Shown in pieces: positions 46,626 to 59,055 of a stretch of DNA of 64,000 nt. Location of the stretch: NCBI GenBank assembly GCA_047967505.1, contig CM106539.1. One strand, 5' to 3'. Within the stretch, counting starts at the first letter, position 1, and the number at the start of each line of letters is the position of its first letter. The translations under genes and the position numbers were made by a program. Source of the DNA: Dipteris shenzhenensis. Lineage: Eukaryota; Polypodiophyta; Polypodiopsida; Gleicheniales. Below the pieces are notes generated by a model. It had not been told where the DNA came from and searched no databases. It saw only the letters and a program-made list of their open reading frames with translations.

Positions 46626-46699
46626 ACCAGGGAATCCCTTGTGGAGTGAAAATGTAGAAAACTCCTGCAGGCCAAGCCTTGCAAAAATGAGCATGCCTC

Positions 46700-49600
46700 T
46701 CAATAGTCACTCTAGAGCTTGGAGCTCCCATGCTCCCAGGTGGAGCATAAAGTGTAGATGATATCCTACCAAATGGCAACCAAGGTAGCTAAGGGTGGAA
46801 TCAGATGCTCACCTATCACAAGATTGAGCAAGCCACCCAAATGTTCCATGCAATGATACTGGCTACCACCTCCCAAACACTGTACTCTAGAGGAGAAGGG
46901 GGAGCTGGGCTATCCAGGGGGACTGACTCATGGAGCGCTTTTCTCTTAATGCTCTAACCCTGTATTCGGTAGGCTAGGAGATCTCATCAATCTAGAACGT
47001 GTGTCCTCCCTTGGTCAACCAAGCCACCATCCCCTAGGTGTAGTCCCTCTGAAGACTCTACATACGGATCATGATCATGAGGGCTCTCATCCAGATCCTT
47101 GCTACTCTACGACAGCTCCAAAGGCAATGCGATCGTCTCTAGGAAACCAGCAGAGCAATTGCCTCTCCACTCGTTGCATTTGCTCCAACCACAGTCCGAT
47201 GGGAAAACCTCCATGGGCAGCTAGCCAGAAGAAGTAGGATATGTTCCTCGGCTGCAAATTGAACCATAACTGCGTCCAAAACCTAGAACGAACTTTTTGG
47301 GGCACTCTCTGGGTCACCTAATGCCGCTCCCTGAAAGGGGTCCACCTCGAAGAGTCCATCTTAAGCCTCTTGCCAATACATGTGGTGTAGGAAAAGAAAG
47401 GCACCTCATACATCTTCTTGGCAAGGCCGCACCTAGAGGGCTAGAACCACTCTCCAGGATCCCACTAGACCTCCCTCAAGGGTCTACCCTCCCACAGCCA
47501 GAGGCACCATCTGGGGGCATCTTGCTCTGAGATACTAGTAGGGGTCAATGTGCCACTCCTTCCCCAAACGTCCCACCATGCTGATCGTCTACCAGTGAAT
47601 CCCATCAAGACTCCCATCCATCTCAGTGTCTCTCTCAGTGAGCAGATGAAGTAGGCCTTCAGGTCCTACATGGAAGAAGCCGGGGTGGCATGCTGCCTCA
47701 TTGCATCATCATCCTCAAGGGGACACTAGTCTGAGAAAACTGCCCCAACCAAATTTTGTCCCTCCAAATGTGAAATCCCTCCCACTAGGGCTCAGGGATG
47801 GCTAGGTCAATGTGTCTCATCCTCTGCCTTGCCCCTCAGAATAAATGCGCTATGGTGCCAAGCCTTGCCTTTGCCTCCATGGGTAATCTGGTCCATCTGC
47901 CAAAAGACCTGGCTGGACCACTATCCCACTGTGCCCAACCAATGCGAGTCCGCTGCCCAAGCATACGTCCCTCTTGATCTCGAAAGCATACATCGGAAAG
48001 GGGTGGAGATAATCTCCCAAACTGCAAACTCCACCCCTTTCCATAGGTTTCTTCATGGGCTATGAGGAGACACATGATATTCATGAGTGGGGGAGTGACT
48101 TTGGATTTAGATGGATACCATGGGGCTAGATAGTGAGGTACCTCGGTTGCCAGGTTGGTGATGACATTACAGTAGAGCAGTAGATCACCCCAATCCTTGA
48201 GAGTGTTTGGCGCAAGCTTTTGTACTAGAGCTCTTCCAAGCTCTCCCTAGCAGGTTGTGCCTTAGTGGCAAACCAAGTCCTTCTTGCCACAGCCAAACTC
48301 GCTATGGTGCCCTCAACATACAAGGCTGTGCCATCTGCAAACTCAGAGTCAAGCAGTTCCTCCTCCTACCTGATTGGGAGCCTCAACCCTGTGAGGTTTG
48401 CCACCTGTGATCTCAAGTAGTAGCCAAAGCTTCTGCCATGAACAAGAAGAGGAAGGGAGCGAGTGGAAAGCCCTGTTGAATCAAGCAAGAGAGAGGAAAG
48501 GCCTTGCTTGGGTGTCCTTTGATAAGCATCTGGTGAGAAACCCAATCTCCACATAGTACCCTCCAGGAAGGACCACTTCACCTTGTCGTAGGCCTTCTCA
48601 AAATCCAATAGAAGGACGGCTAGCAGCTATGACTCCTCCCTAGACAAATCCACTGCCTCCCAGAACATGAAGATGTTGTCCAAGATGCTGCGCTCCTAGA
48701 CGAACCCTGTATGTGTGTCGTGGATGATGTCAATAAGATGGGGCTATAACCGCAAGCTCAAGGGATCTTGTATGCAATGCTAAGGAGAGTGATCGGTCTC
48801 CACTACCGGATGTCTAACCTATCTCCCCCTTTTGGGGTCAAACAAATCCACCCTCTGCTCAGGGAATGAGGGAGGCAGCCCATGTCAAAAATCTCCTAAC
48901 ATGCTAGTCGGAAAGGGGTGGAGATAATCTCCCAAAAGCTCCGCAAGAAGGCCAGAGTCAACAAGCCATCCTCTCCAGGACACTTCTGGGTTGGGAGAGC
49001 CTTGAGGGCGCTCCTCATTTGTGAAAGTCTCCTCCAATCTACTGCACAAATCTTGCGAGACTACTAACGGAACATGATCCCAAACTACCTCTCAGGCCAC
49101 AATACCAGCCAGAGTCATCCTCTCTGTATGAAAAAGCTGGTTGTAAAAACATGTGGTTAGGTCTAATATCTCCCACGGGTCCATGTGCCTTGTGATCCTG
49201 TCCCCCTACTATACCGACCGGGCCCAGGAAGAGTGATAGGAGAACTCAGCCTGCCAAATCTCTGTGTCCTGGAGCTCTAGGCGACTGCTCTCAAACCTTT
49301 TTTCTAAGCCAATGAGAACCTGGGTCTTGCTCCCTGAGCCGCTTTATGGAGGCAAGGTCTCTCCCCCTGCTAGTGCTCCCGAAGAGTCCTCCGCCTAAGG
49401 GTGTGAGCCTGTAACTCCTCACTGTTCCTCTGGATCGCATCGGCCACCCACGAAGCCCAGCCCTCACATAGTGTCATCTCTGACTGCTCCCAAATCTCTG
49501 CTATGACCTGCTGGATCTTCTCGTCTTGCAAGAGGTCCTCTAGAATGTGGACCCCCTTTTGTGGGGAAGACCTCGGTGGGGATGATCTAAGTGAAGTACT

Positions 49601-50343
49601 TTCAGAGAGTGGTTTGACATCGTGGTACTTACCAGAATCCCGATAGAGTCGCCTCTGCGCAATTCCCAATCCCCATTGTAGAAATGGTCTAGTCTCTCAA
49701 GCCGTCCATCCTGTATCCTCTGTTCGAAAGAGAAGAGGAGGCTGTCATGTATCTATTGAAATCTAGCTCTCGCCACCACACGTCTCTGCCATTGCTGACC
49801 ATGAAAATGAACTACTCCCAGGTGCTATGCTCTGTTGTTGGCATCTCAGAGGAGGCGTCACCCTGCTTATCTTCCCCAAACTCCAGGTTGTTGAAGTCCC
49901 CTCCAAAAATCTAGGAGTCTACATCCGGAAGACATTCTGACAGCCTCCTCTAAAAGGCCAAGCGGTGTTGTCTGCATGCTGGGGCATAGACATTCAAGAT
50001 CCTAATCCTAGACTCTCTTGTCCTAAATCCCATCCAAACTTCCCGGGATAAGCTCGCCCTGATCGTAGACCCGTGGAGCGAAAGTCTGTGAGACCGAGAT
50101 GCAAACCCCTCCGCTCCATCTTGCTGCAGGGGACCACTCCTCTAGGCCTCTCCCTAGGAGAAGGTGGTGTCACCGTCTAATGTCTGCTGCTGAGAACATA
50201 TGCTCTTGAATCAAAATGATGTCCACTATCTGCCCTATGACTGCCCTCTGCAACTCCTCTTGGAGTATCAGGTAGTACTGCACTTGACTACAAGCATGGT
50301 CGTGGAGCCCGTGCACGTTCCAACTCACTATGGTCCAGCTCAT
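46700..50343 (-). pseudogene. LINE ORF2: endonuclease, RT and zinc finger, broken
   Basis: Begins at ATG 50343 with MSWTIVSWNVHGLHDHA, the EEP/APE endonuclease start, followed by IILIQEHMFS and FGGDFNN. RT blocks include RPITLL, DFEKAYDKVKWSFLEG (48608-48561) and QGFPLAPFLF. The catalytic FADD box reads FADGTAL (48341-48327), so the second Asp is lost. A zf-RVT domain is seen near 47230 (NISYFFWLAAHGGFPIG). Many stops and frame shifts. This copy cannot move. Confidence 0.78.
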
Positions 50344-50344
50344 G

Positions 50345-52751
50345 AGGATGGGGGTGCAGAGAACAAGGCTCTCCTGTGAGTGGGTGCTTGTTCCAGAAAG
50401 ACTGCCTTATCTGACTTTTCCAGGGGTTTGGAGGGAAAATAGTCTGTGTCTATGCAATGACATACTAGGGTTACCGGCTTAATGCCGATCTTCCGTGCCC
50501 ACTTCATCATGAAGGAGACTTCCAACCCGAGTAGCTCTGCACACTGCTAGAGGGGTCAGAAGTATGCCCACTCCACCTTTGCCTCAAGCGGCAATTTGAT
50601 AACTCCTACCACCAAACCACACATCAGCTCCTCTCGCGTGAAGCTTTGCTAAAAATTCACCTCCGCACCATGGGCATACCAAAGGACCAGTCCTCGTGCT
50701 CCCATCCACTCCTCCATCATGCGTGAAATCTGATCTCCCATAATAGTGTCAAACACCTATGGGATCCACTTCTCCACCCCAGTGAAGGCAAACTGGAAAC
50801 TCCAAACAGGGTGTGTGTGAGAGCCCACTGCACTGATCAAACCCCCCTTCTGCCTATATGACCATAGGCGTTACCTCCAGTGGTAAAGGATAAGAGTTTG
50901 GGATCCCCAGATAATTCCAGGGTCCCAACCTGCAAAAGTCTCGTGATAAGGGATGTCCAGGCTGGAGGTTGGGAGCTGCTGATCGGTAAGATGAGCCTTG
51001 TCCCCTTGGCTCCCTCCTTGAATAGGCCTGATGCCTATGATGAGGGAGAAGGGGATGTCATCTTACCCTTGCCTGCTGGCAGGGGTGTCAAAGTAGGGGA
51101 TGGGAGGGAGGCTAAGGAACTCGCTACGGAGGTGGGGAGGGGGGAGGCGGGGAAGGGAGGAGGTGGGGGGGTGGAGGGGAGGGGGCGGGTGGTGAGAGTG
51201 ATCATAGGGGGTTAGAAGGGGGCAAGGGGAACCTGGGGGGGGGGAGTGGAGGGGAAGAGGGGGAGGGAATTAGAGGGGAGGGGGAGGGGGGGGAATAGGG
51301 GCAACCTTAGGAACCCCTTGCTGATCAAGCTCGCTGGGGCTTTGCATCCACTCCTTCTCAACCGTTGCCTAGCCCCAGTGCCTCATCAAGAACTCCTGGG
51401 TTCGCTCTTGCTGATGCAAGGGTGGATGCGGTCACTAAACCTCCATGACGGGAGCATCATCTTGCTGTGGGCTGGGGCCCCTCCCACTAGGGGAGGTGGA
51501 TCTCTACATAAGGGCTCTTGCTATGCTACTCCTCCGCAAGTGCCTTGTAGACAACCCTGTCCTCACTCTACGTCTGGCCCTTTGCCTACGGTGCTTGCGA
51601 GCCTGTTTGCTTGGTTTCTTTCTCTTTTTAACCTAGGTCCACTCCCCTTCTGAGGGGGTCACCCAGGGAGTTTGAGACTCCTGATGCTCCTGTTTGAGGG
51701 GGTGTTGGACTTTGGTTTGCTGACTCTGCCTACTCTGTGGGGGTGGGGGGGAGGCGCTCGGCCAAGGGCAATCTTTGGCTAGGTGACCCATCTGTCTACA
51801 CCGAAGAAACTAGCCTGGTAGCCCAGAAATCTCCACTTGCTGGCAAAGTGTGCCCCCTTTGAGGCTCGCTAGGAGGACCAACTCTGGGAGGGACTCTAGG
51901 CTCTCGATCACCAGTCTTGATCCTAGGTACCCCGTCATCCGCTACAACTGAGGCGGTTGACTTTGGTGGAGAAGACTTGAGCACGGTACCAAATGCCCGA
52001 CCAATGGAGGGGAGGATGGCTCGATACTCCTTTGGGAGCCCTGGGTAGCGAAGTGTAACCAAAAAATGGGAAACATGGTGTGTCTCGTGTCCATGTCCTC
52101 CACTGTAAAGCCATGGTACCACGGAAAGAGGTACACTAGATGCGGGCCAAGGAGAATGGGGCTCTACTCCATGAGTGTTGAGGCAGTGTCGGGGGAGCTC
52201 AAATGGATGAGGAATACGCCTCTTCCATAGATGGTGAACTCCTGGATGTGGTCACCCTCCAATGCCAAGCTCGCCTAGATCCACTCTCGCACTTGTCTCC
52301 GTGTAGGCATGAGGCCCACAATTCTGACCATGAGCGCCTTGTCCTGGAGGGACTGAACTGCCTGTTGTACTTGTTGCTGATCAGCTGGGGAAAGAAGAAC
52401 CTTAATGACTGTGGGATTTGAGGGTGCTGCCATAGAGCCCCTCTGGCCAGACCAAGGGTCAACACCAAGATTTTCTTTCACCTTAACAAGCACAAATGCT
52501 CCTGCTATAGGGAGGAAGAGGAGACAAAAGGGGGGGTGAGGAAGAAGGATGTCTAAGGGGGAGGGGGAGGGGGAGGCAAAGGCGAGGCGTAGAGGCAGAG
52601 GAGAGAAGTGGAGAGGGTGGAAGGGAAGGTAAAAGGAAAGAAAGGGAAGAGAGAAAGAGGGAGAAGAGGTGGGCAATGGGAGGGGTGGGTGGAGGAGCAG
52701 TGACGGCGGGCTGTGGGGCAGGCAAGAGGTAGTGGGGCAACAGATCCGCAA
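50345..52751 (-). pseudogene. LINE ORF1 (gag-like), broken
   Basis: Frames from 52490 leftwards read as a plant L1 ORF1: a globular part (VQQAVQSLQDKALMVRIVGL, then HLVYLFPWYHGF and RYPGLPKEYRAILPSIGRAF) and a CCHC knuckle near 51765-51800 (FRCRQMGHLAKDCPW), followed by Pro/Ser-rich sequence. Frame changes lie near 52275 and 52060 and a stop precedes the knuckle. A poly-purine stretch fills the end of the region before ORF2. Confidence 0.65.
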
Positions 52752-52867
52752 GGATGGGGGGGAACTCGCCCGCTCAGCTCTTCCTACCTCCTACTGGGAT
52801 CCCTATCACTTATCTTTTGCCTTATCACATTCTTTGGGGGATTTTGGCTCCATATGCACCAGGCCAT

Positions 52868-53600
52868 TCAATGGAATGGCCATGTGAGTGAGGAACTATA
52901 AGTCTCCCACAAGTGTCTACCATGCCACCAGATTCTGTCCCAAAAACCACAAGCACTCCTTTGGGTGGATGGCGCAGGTGCCTGCATGATTACCGCCGCT
53001 TTGTCGTGGTCAATTGCAATGCCTTCTACACTGATGACATGACCAAACAAGCAGCCACTGCGGACCATGAATGCACACTTCATCGGGTTTAGGTTGGACA
53101 CTTCCCAGTAGCGTCCGAAACATAGCCGTAGGTGTTTCAAGTGACTCGATCTTTCTCTGAACACACTGAGATCATCAAAAAAATTTGCATAAACTCCATC
53201 AAGTACGGTCAAAGCATCCTGATATGATTATAGCCATAGAACCCATCTAAAAAAGAATAGACCTCATGCCCTACCACCTCATCCAACATCAAATCCATGT
53301 AGGGAAGGGGAAATGGATCCGTCACTATTGTTGTATTCAACTTTCGGCAATCCATGGAAATCCATAGTTTCTTATTCTTTTTTGTTACAATGACAATTGG
53401 AGAAATTCACTCCAGATTTGCGATCGGCACTATGAATCCCACTTGAAGAATGTGCTCCAGTTTCACCTTAGGTTGGTAGTTTTTGTGCATAATACCTTCG
53501 ATAGTCTCTACACTACTAGTGATCAAAACTACCTTTGATAGTCTCTACACTACTAGTGATCAAAACCTTGGGATAGGTGGTATGGGACCTAGAGGGACCT
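52868..53600 (-). pseudogene. Gypsy-3 reverse-transcriptase fragment
   Basis: Reading leftwards: VKLEHILQVGFIVPI, IVIVTKKNKKLWISMDCRKL, PFPLPYMDLMLDEVVGHEVY, SFLDGFYGYNHI, then after a frame change YANFFDDLSVF (catalytic YxDD as FFDD) and LNPMKCAFMVRSGCLFGHVI. These are Ty3/gypsy RT blocks. No other domain or LTR remains next to it. Confidence 0.78.
53490..53566. repeat. Short tandem duplication
   Basis: ATAGTCTCTACACTACTAGT-GATCAAAACT(A/T) occurs twice head to tail with a step of about 36 bases, within the upstream part of the gypsy-3 fragment. Confidence 0.85.
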
Positions 53601-55222
53601 AGCTGAAGGCATTGATGTACCTCAATTTAAAAAAAAGTAAAGGCAATTGATTTTAATATAGGCAGGCTTATCTTATTTTAAAGGTAGGAAATTTGCATTG
53701 GAGTACCTTGATGATGACTGATTTTAATAAAGGCAGTTTAAAGAAAAGAAATGTGGAGGGGGACAAACGAGAAGAGGAGTGGAGTGGAATGAAAGGAAAG
53801 TGTGAGAATGTAATTGTAAGGAAGGTAATATTGGAATTAATTTAAATAAAAGGCGTGTGTTTCGAATTGCCATTATTTGATTAGAGTAATAAGCAAAAAG
53901 CCATTGACTTTGATATATTATATGCAGCTCCGCCAACTTCGAAGGTCACTCCCCAACTCACCGCCTTCCTTCCCATTTTGCGGTTTGGAATTTGACTTAG
54001 CAATCCCCATGTCGCATTTTTCTTAACATGCATGATTTCTGAAAGCCTACCGCCTCCATTACGAGTTCGCATATCAGTTTGTTAAGGCGGCGGGTGGCGG
54101 GACGGCCTGGGGTTTCTGAGAGATACAGAGTTGCTACACAGGCGCGCGTGCGACCACGCTTACTGTCCTACAGCTTATATTAACCACGAACCACAGCCAC
54201 AATCGTGCTCTTTTCCGTTAACCTTCGAGGTTCAAACTAGCCACTTTCCCTCAAGTATATGCTTGTGCGTTTCAATGCTGAATGTATATTTTCGGACAAA
54301 CATTCCCTTTCAGTAGCTTAGAACGTAAAGATGCCCAGCAGAAGCATAACATTTTCACAATAGCATGCGATCCATAGAGAAATCGTTCTGAATTTGTAAA
54401 ATGATAACCCTCCACTGGGTAAAGCTGGGAAATCAGGCTTGATTGGTGTTTTGTAAAATTTTAAAGTCTAACTGTAATTCGGAGGTTCCTGCCTCCCTTT
54501 CACCAAATGTGCAATACTTTTAGCACTACCTCTAAATGCCTAGTTAGGACTTGGAACTTGATCCGTGATATCTTTCACACGTTTTTTTGTTTTTGGAAAA
54601 ATCAGTGCTAGTGCTAAAGCTAATTTTTTGTTCATACTGATCGCTCCTATCGGCGGTCACAGAGTCTGCCATTAGTTTTCTCACTGACACTCGATCCTTT
54701 CTAATGTCCCTAATTTCAGCGAAGTAAAATGTTTCCCTTACCTATGCTAAGGAAAGAGGCTTTGTTTGAGAAATTGTTTACTTTCTCGCTCTCTACAACA
54801 ATAAGCCATGTGGCGGTTCCCACACGCATTTATACTCAGTTGTTGGAAACCCTTACCAACCAGGTTTCAAAATGAACGCTGATCATTTTTCATCGGTTTT
54901 GTCAATTGGTGGAAATACTGGCGGTTGTGGTTCTCATACCCCTTTTCTATGAGAACGCTAACTAATGGGGCTGTTTGTAAAAGGTTTATGGTTTAATAAG
55001 CTGATGTCTCCTATTTCTGCAAAAATTAAAAATAATATGGCAGAGGTAAAAATAGGATCTAGTTGAACCAAGCCAGCAGCAACCCATTTGATAACATGTA
55101 AGTTAACTTCTTGCCCAAGCGTTGACTTTCCTTTCTTTCCTAGGCAGTTGTGCAGGAAAAAATATGGAGATTTGACGTGTTTTTGGATCTTTGTCTCCAG
55201 TGCCGAGTCTAAACCAGACAAT
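53601..55222. other. 5' flank of the HMA5-like gene
   Basis: No transposon domain seen. Lower repeat content than the surroundings makes it a candidate promoter and 5'UTR region for the exon at 55223. No core promoter element is convincing. Confidence 0.4.
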
Positions 55223-55519
55223 ATGGCTGGCCACATTATTGATATGGCAATTGGGAGGGTCAACTCCAGCAAGGGCTCTCCTAGTAGATTGACACTTCTT
55301 CAAGCCCCACATTATCCGTCAATGCCCCGGTATCCCACATCTGATGTTGCGGATGCTTCAGAAGTATGCAAGGTAACCTTCAAAGTTTCAGGAATGAAAT
55401 GTGCAGCATGTGCTGGCTCAATAGAAAAAGCTGTGAAGCGTCTGCCAGGTATTGAGGATGCAACTGTGGCCGTCCTTCAGAGCAAAGCCCAAGTCATTTA
55501 CCATCCTATGTTTGTTGAT
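55223..55519 (+). CDS. HMA5: HMA5-like copper P1B-ATPase, first coding exon
   Basis: Exon 1 of a heavy-metal ATPase that would pump Cu(I) across a membrane. ATG at 55223; 99 codons; ends at a consensus donor (GAT/GTAAGG). Residues 1-48 are a variable N-terminus. From about 49 a heavy-metal-associated (HMA) domain starts: VTFKVSGMKCAACAGSIEKA has the GMxCxxC metal-binding motif, continuing KRLPGIEDATVAVL and AQVIYHP, closest in my recollection to plant HMA5. The HMA domain is cut by the intron after its second half begins, as in plant homologues. No further exon is found in the 8.5 kb to the right, so either a very large intron follows or this is an isolated exon. The symbol is assigned by family resemblance only. 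Confidence 0.72.
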
Positions 55520-56286
55520 GTAAGGCTTCTCATACCCGCTCCACTGTTCTTACACGATTGATACATGGGGCTATGAATTTTGAAGATTAACGTGTTTAAT
55601 CAGTGGATGGGATTTTTGTGATGTGAATTGCACCTGTTTTGGTTTTTCTTAACGATGTAAGTTTTGGAATAGGAGTTTCTTTTATTGATTACACTGATAG
55701 TGTCTGAATTTCTCCTTCGGTTAGCAGCTTTTAATGAGGGGATGTTCATTGTTAATGCCAGTGAGACACTTGGAAAACAGAAATAAACAATAGGACAGAG
55801 TACACGTCCCCCTTGTGAGGACCAAGGGAACCCCATTTCTAAGTCATGTTATTGGCAGAGGTAGGGATTACTAGCTCAGGTGTGGCGGCTGCAGCACTAT
55901 CAAATATTGTAGGGTGTGAAGCTGCTTACATTTTCCCAGGTGCCTTACTATTGGGATCCTGTGTTGGAGCAGGGACCTGCTGGTGAATTACTTTTTGGAA
56001 TGCAACAAAATGGGCCGACATGCAAACAGAGAATTCCTTTTGTCCATGAAAGTCTGCCTGATACGGTTTGCAGAGCTATTATTAAAACTGGTTGGTTGCG
56101 AATGAACTGCTGCTTTGGTGGTGTTTTACGGGCTGCCGACTGCAAATCTTTTTGCACCCTTGTTCAGTCACCACCTTTCTAGTGGGCATTGTGATTTAAG
56201 GGTAGAAAGTGTCTTTATGGGGGTCAGGGCCAGGAACTCTGGCATTTTTCAGCAACATCTTGCCTCACATTTTTAAATCTAGAATG
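55520..56286 (+). other. Start of the HMA5-like intron 1
   Basis: Begins with the GTAAGG donor. No second HMA exon recognised. An 88-residue ORF at 55916-56182 has no motif. Confidence 0.45.
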
Positions 56287-56334
<48 letters not shown>

Positions 56335-56380
56335 TGTATATATATATATACATATATATATACATGTACATATATATACA

Positions 56381-56412
<32 letters not shown>

Positions 56413-56781
56413 CGTACATGTATATATATATATATACATATATATATAATATACATATATATACATATATATATATATGTATATACATATATATATGTAT
56501 ATATATGTATAAATATGTATATATATGTATATATATATATATATATATATGTATAAATATGTATATATATGTATAAATATGTATATATATATATATATGT
56601 ATAAATATGTATATATATATATATATATGTATAAATATGTATATATATATATATGTATAAATATGTATATATATATATATATGTATAAATATGTATATAT
56701 ATATATACATGTATAAATATATATGTATAAATAAATAAATAAATATATATATAAATATATACATGTATAAATATATATGTA

Positions 56782-56812
<31 letters not shown>

Positions 56813-56835
56813 ATATATGTATAAATATATATGTA

Positions 56836-56866
<31 letters not shown>

Positions 56867-56867
56867 A

Positions 56868-56902
<35 letters not shown>

Positions 56903-57113
56903 ATATATATATATGTATAAATATGTATATATATATATATGTATAAATATATATATATATATATGTATAAATATATATATATGTATATATGTATAAATAT
57001 ATATATATGTATAAATATATATATATGTATATATGTATATATATACATACATATATATATATATGTATAAATATATATATATGTATATATGTATAAATAT
57101 ATATATGTATAAA

Positions 57114-57148
<35 letters not shown>

Positions 57149-57265
57149 GTATAAATAAATAAATAAATATATATATGTATAAATATATATATATGTATAT
57201 ATATATATATATGTATAAATATATATATATGTATATATATATATATGTATAAATATATATATATG

Positions 57266-57296
<31 letters not shown>

Positions 57297-57424
57297 GTAT
57301 AAATATGTATATATGTATAAATATGTATATATGTATAATATAAATAAATAAATATATATATGTATAAATATGTATATATTTATAAATATGTATATATGTA
57401 TATATATATATATGTATAAATATG

Positions 57425-57459
<35 letters not shown>

Positions 57460-57470
57460 TATATATGTAC
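56287..57470. repeat. 1.2-kb AT microsatellite
   Basis: Almost pure A/T with (TA)n, TATGTATAAATA and (AAAT)n sub-repeats; G appears mainly in ATGTAT units. Long Tyr/Ile-only ORFs on both strands are artefacts. Confidence 0.97.
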
Positions 57471-57569
57471 GGATGCAGAGATGGATGAAAAGGCCAAGGT
57501 TTCAAGGAGAAACGGCGGATGAAGAAGAGGCCAAGGTGAGGCAAAGAGGTGGAAGGTGGATGCATATAT

Positions 57570-57615
57570 ATACATATATACATGTACACATATATATATG
57601 TAATATATGTATGTA

Positions 57616-57646
<31 letters not shown>

Positions 57647-57793
57647 CACACACACACACATATATATATGTGTGTGTGTGTGTGTGTGTATACATGTATA
57701 TATATATATATATATATGTATATGTGTACATTACATACACACATACATATTACATACATATATTACATATATATATGTGTACATGTATATATG

Positions 57794-57838
<45 letters not shown>

Positions 57839-57876
57839 ACATATATGTACATGTATATATAATACATGTATATATA

Positions 57877-57921
<45 letters not shown>

Positions 57922-58065
57922 CATACACATATATAATACATATACATGTACATATATATATGTATTATATATGTGTATATATATATATATATATATGTAT
58001 ATATGTGTACATTACATACACACATATATATATGTGTGTGTGTGTGTGTGTGTACACACATATAC

Positions 58066-58103
<38 letters not shown>

Positions 58104-58169
58104 ATACATACATATATATGTATGTATGTACATACATACATACATATATATATATATACATATGTATAT

Positions 58170-58205
<36 letters not shown>

Positions 58206-58226
58206 CTATATATATATATATATAGA
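57570..58226. repeat. Compound (TA)n/(TG)n/(CA)n microsatellite
   Basis: Alternating blocks of ATAT, TGTG and ACAC in inverted arrangement, e.g. TGTG at 57669, 57808, 58034 and 58078 against ACAC at 57645 and 58174, with (ATGT)n/(ACAT)n. The arms could pair into long hairpins. It is separated from the AT block by about 100 bases of unique sequence (57471-57569). Confidence 0.96.
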
Positions 58227-58345
58227 GTAAGCGAGTGGGAAAAAAATATAAAAAGTAAAATTGTATTTATATTTATACACACGCACACATAGCAAAACAG
58301 GTACCTAAGAATACATGAACTCCAAAAATAGAGCAAATATCATAC

Positions 58346-58436
58346 CCAGAACTCTTAGACTTTAGGCCCATTTTCTTGCACAGCTCATGGATGACAGCTC
58401 TGTCATGATTGCATAATCCTGCTTCAAAAGTCATCC
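58346..58436 (-). CDS. R3H-domain exon of a DExH RNA helicase (NIH/DExH6-like)
   Basis: A 91-base exon on the minus strand bounded by TGTAG acceptor and GTATGA donor. It encodes MTFEAGLCNHDRAVIHELCK followed by KMGLKSKSSG, a strong match to the R3H single-stranded nucleic-acid-binding motif (R-x3-H). In plants this wording is typical of the N-terminal R3H of DEAH/DExH helicases. Phases are 2 in and 2 out, so it needs flanking exons, none of which I find nearby. Being antisense within the presumed HMA5-like intron, it may be a captured fragment or part of a gene with long introns. Confidence 0.62.
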
Positions 58437-58739
58437 CTACAAAAGGTAATACACGATAAATCAATTTTCATATATTCTAGACATAGAACAAGGGAAGCTT
58501 GCCGAGACTTTTCAAAAAAGATTCTTCAAATTTTACCAAAGATTCCCCTAACTATGTCAGCAGCCCCTAAGGTTTGTTCAAGATTCCAAATCAAATTTAC
58601 CAAGATTCAATATCAATTTCAAAACAGCTTTATGATCACGCTTCAATAACACTCAATCCTACTTGTTTATTTACCATCATTAGGACTTCAAATACTTAGC
58701 TTACTTTATGTACATTTGTAATGAAGGGGAAAAAAAGGG
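58437..58739. other. No recognisable feature
   Basis: AT-rich sequence between the R3H exon and the LTR-like region; it may include the start of that LTR. Confidence 0.4.
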
Positions 58740-59055
58740 CAATTTAGAGGACCTATAGAGGCCTCTTAGGTGGGAAATGTGGAGGGACTATATAAGTCCC
58801 CATCCACCCCTATTTGTGTACCTTTTATATGTGACACCTAATCCTATCTACTCCCTTCTCCCTCCTACGTGCTGCCTACACTCTCTCTCTCTCAATCTCT
58901 CTCTATCTCTCTCTCTCTTTCCTTCTCCCTTCTCTCCCAACCTCTCTCTTCCTCTCCCTCTTCCCTCTTTCCACCCTTCTCTCTCCTTCTCCCTCTGCCA
59001 TCTCTCCCTCCTCCAATCTTCCCCCTTGTCTCCTTTATCGCATTGGTATCAGAGC
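58740..59055 (+). repeat. LTR end with TATA box and primer-binding site of an unidentified element
   Basis: ACTATATAAG at about 58787, then a long (CT)n-rich pyrimidine leader (58880-59035), and ATTGGTATCAGAGC at 59042-59055, an initiator-Met PBS. This order marks the 3' half of a 5' LTR and the element's leader. Start of the LTR not resolved; no coding part of this element is in view. Confidence 0.65.

Larger units (their letters stand above)
46626..52751 (-). mobile_element. L1-like LINE, degraded
   Basis: Minus-strand non-LTR retrotransposon with a gag-like ORF1 and an EEP/RT ORF2. It is GC-rich compared with its surroundings. The 3' end meets copia-F at about 46626 without a visible poly(A) tract, so the junction is probably rearranged or truncated. 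Purine-rich G tracts occur at 51070-51300 (between the ORFs) and 52520-52690 (5' region). Confidence 0.8.

Noticed and set aside
55916-56182. Second exon of the HMA5-like gene
   Set aside because: The translated sequence lacks the expected continuation of the HMA domain and shows no membrane segment or metal-binding motif.
56224-58336. Long ORFs made of Tyr, Ile, His, Thr, Cys and Val on both strands
   Set aside because: They are translations of AT and TG/CA microsatellites.
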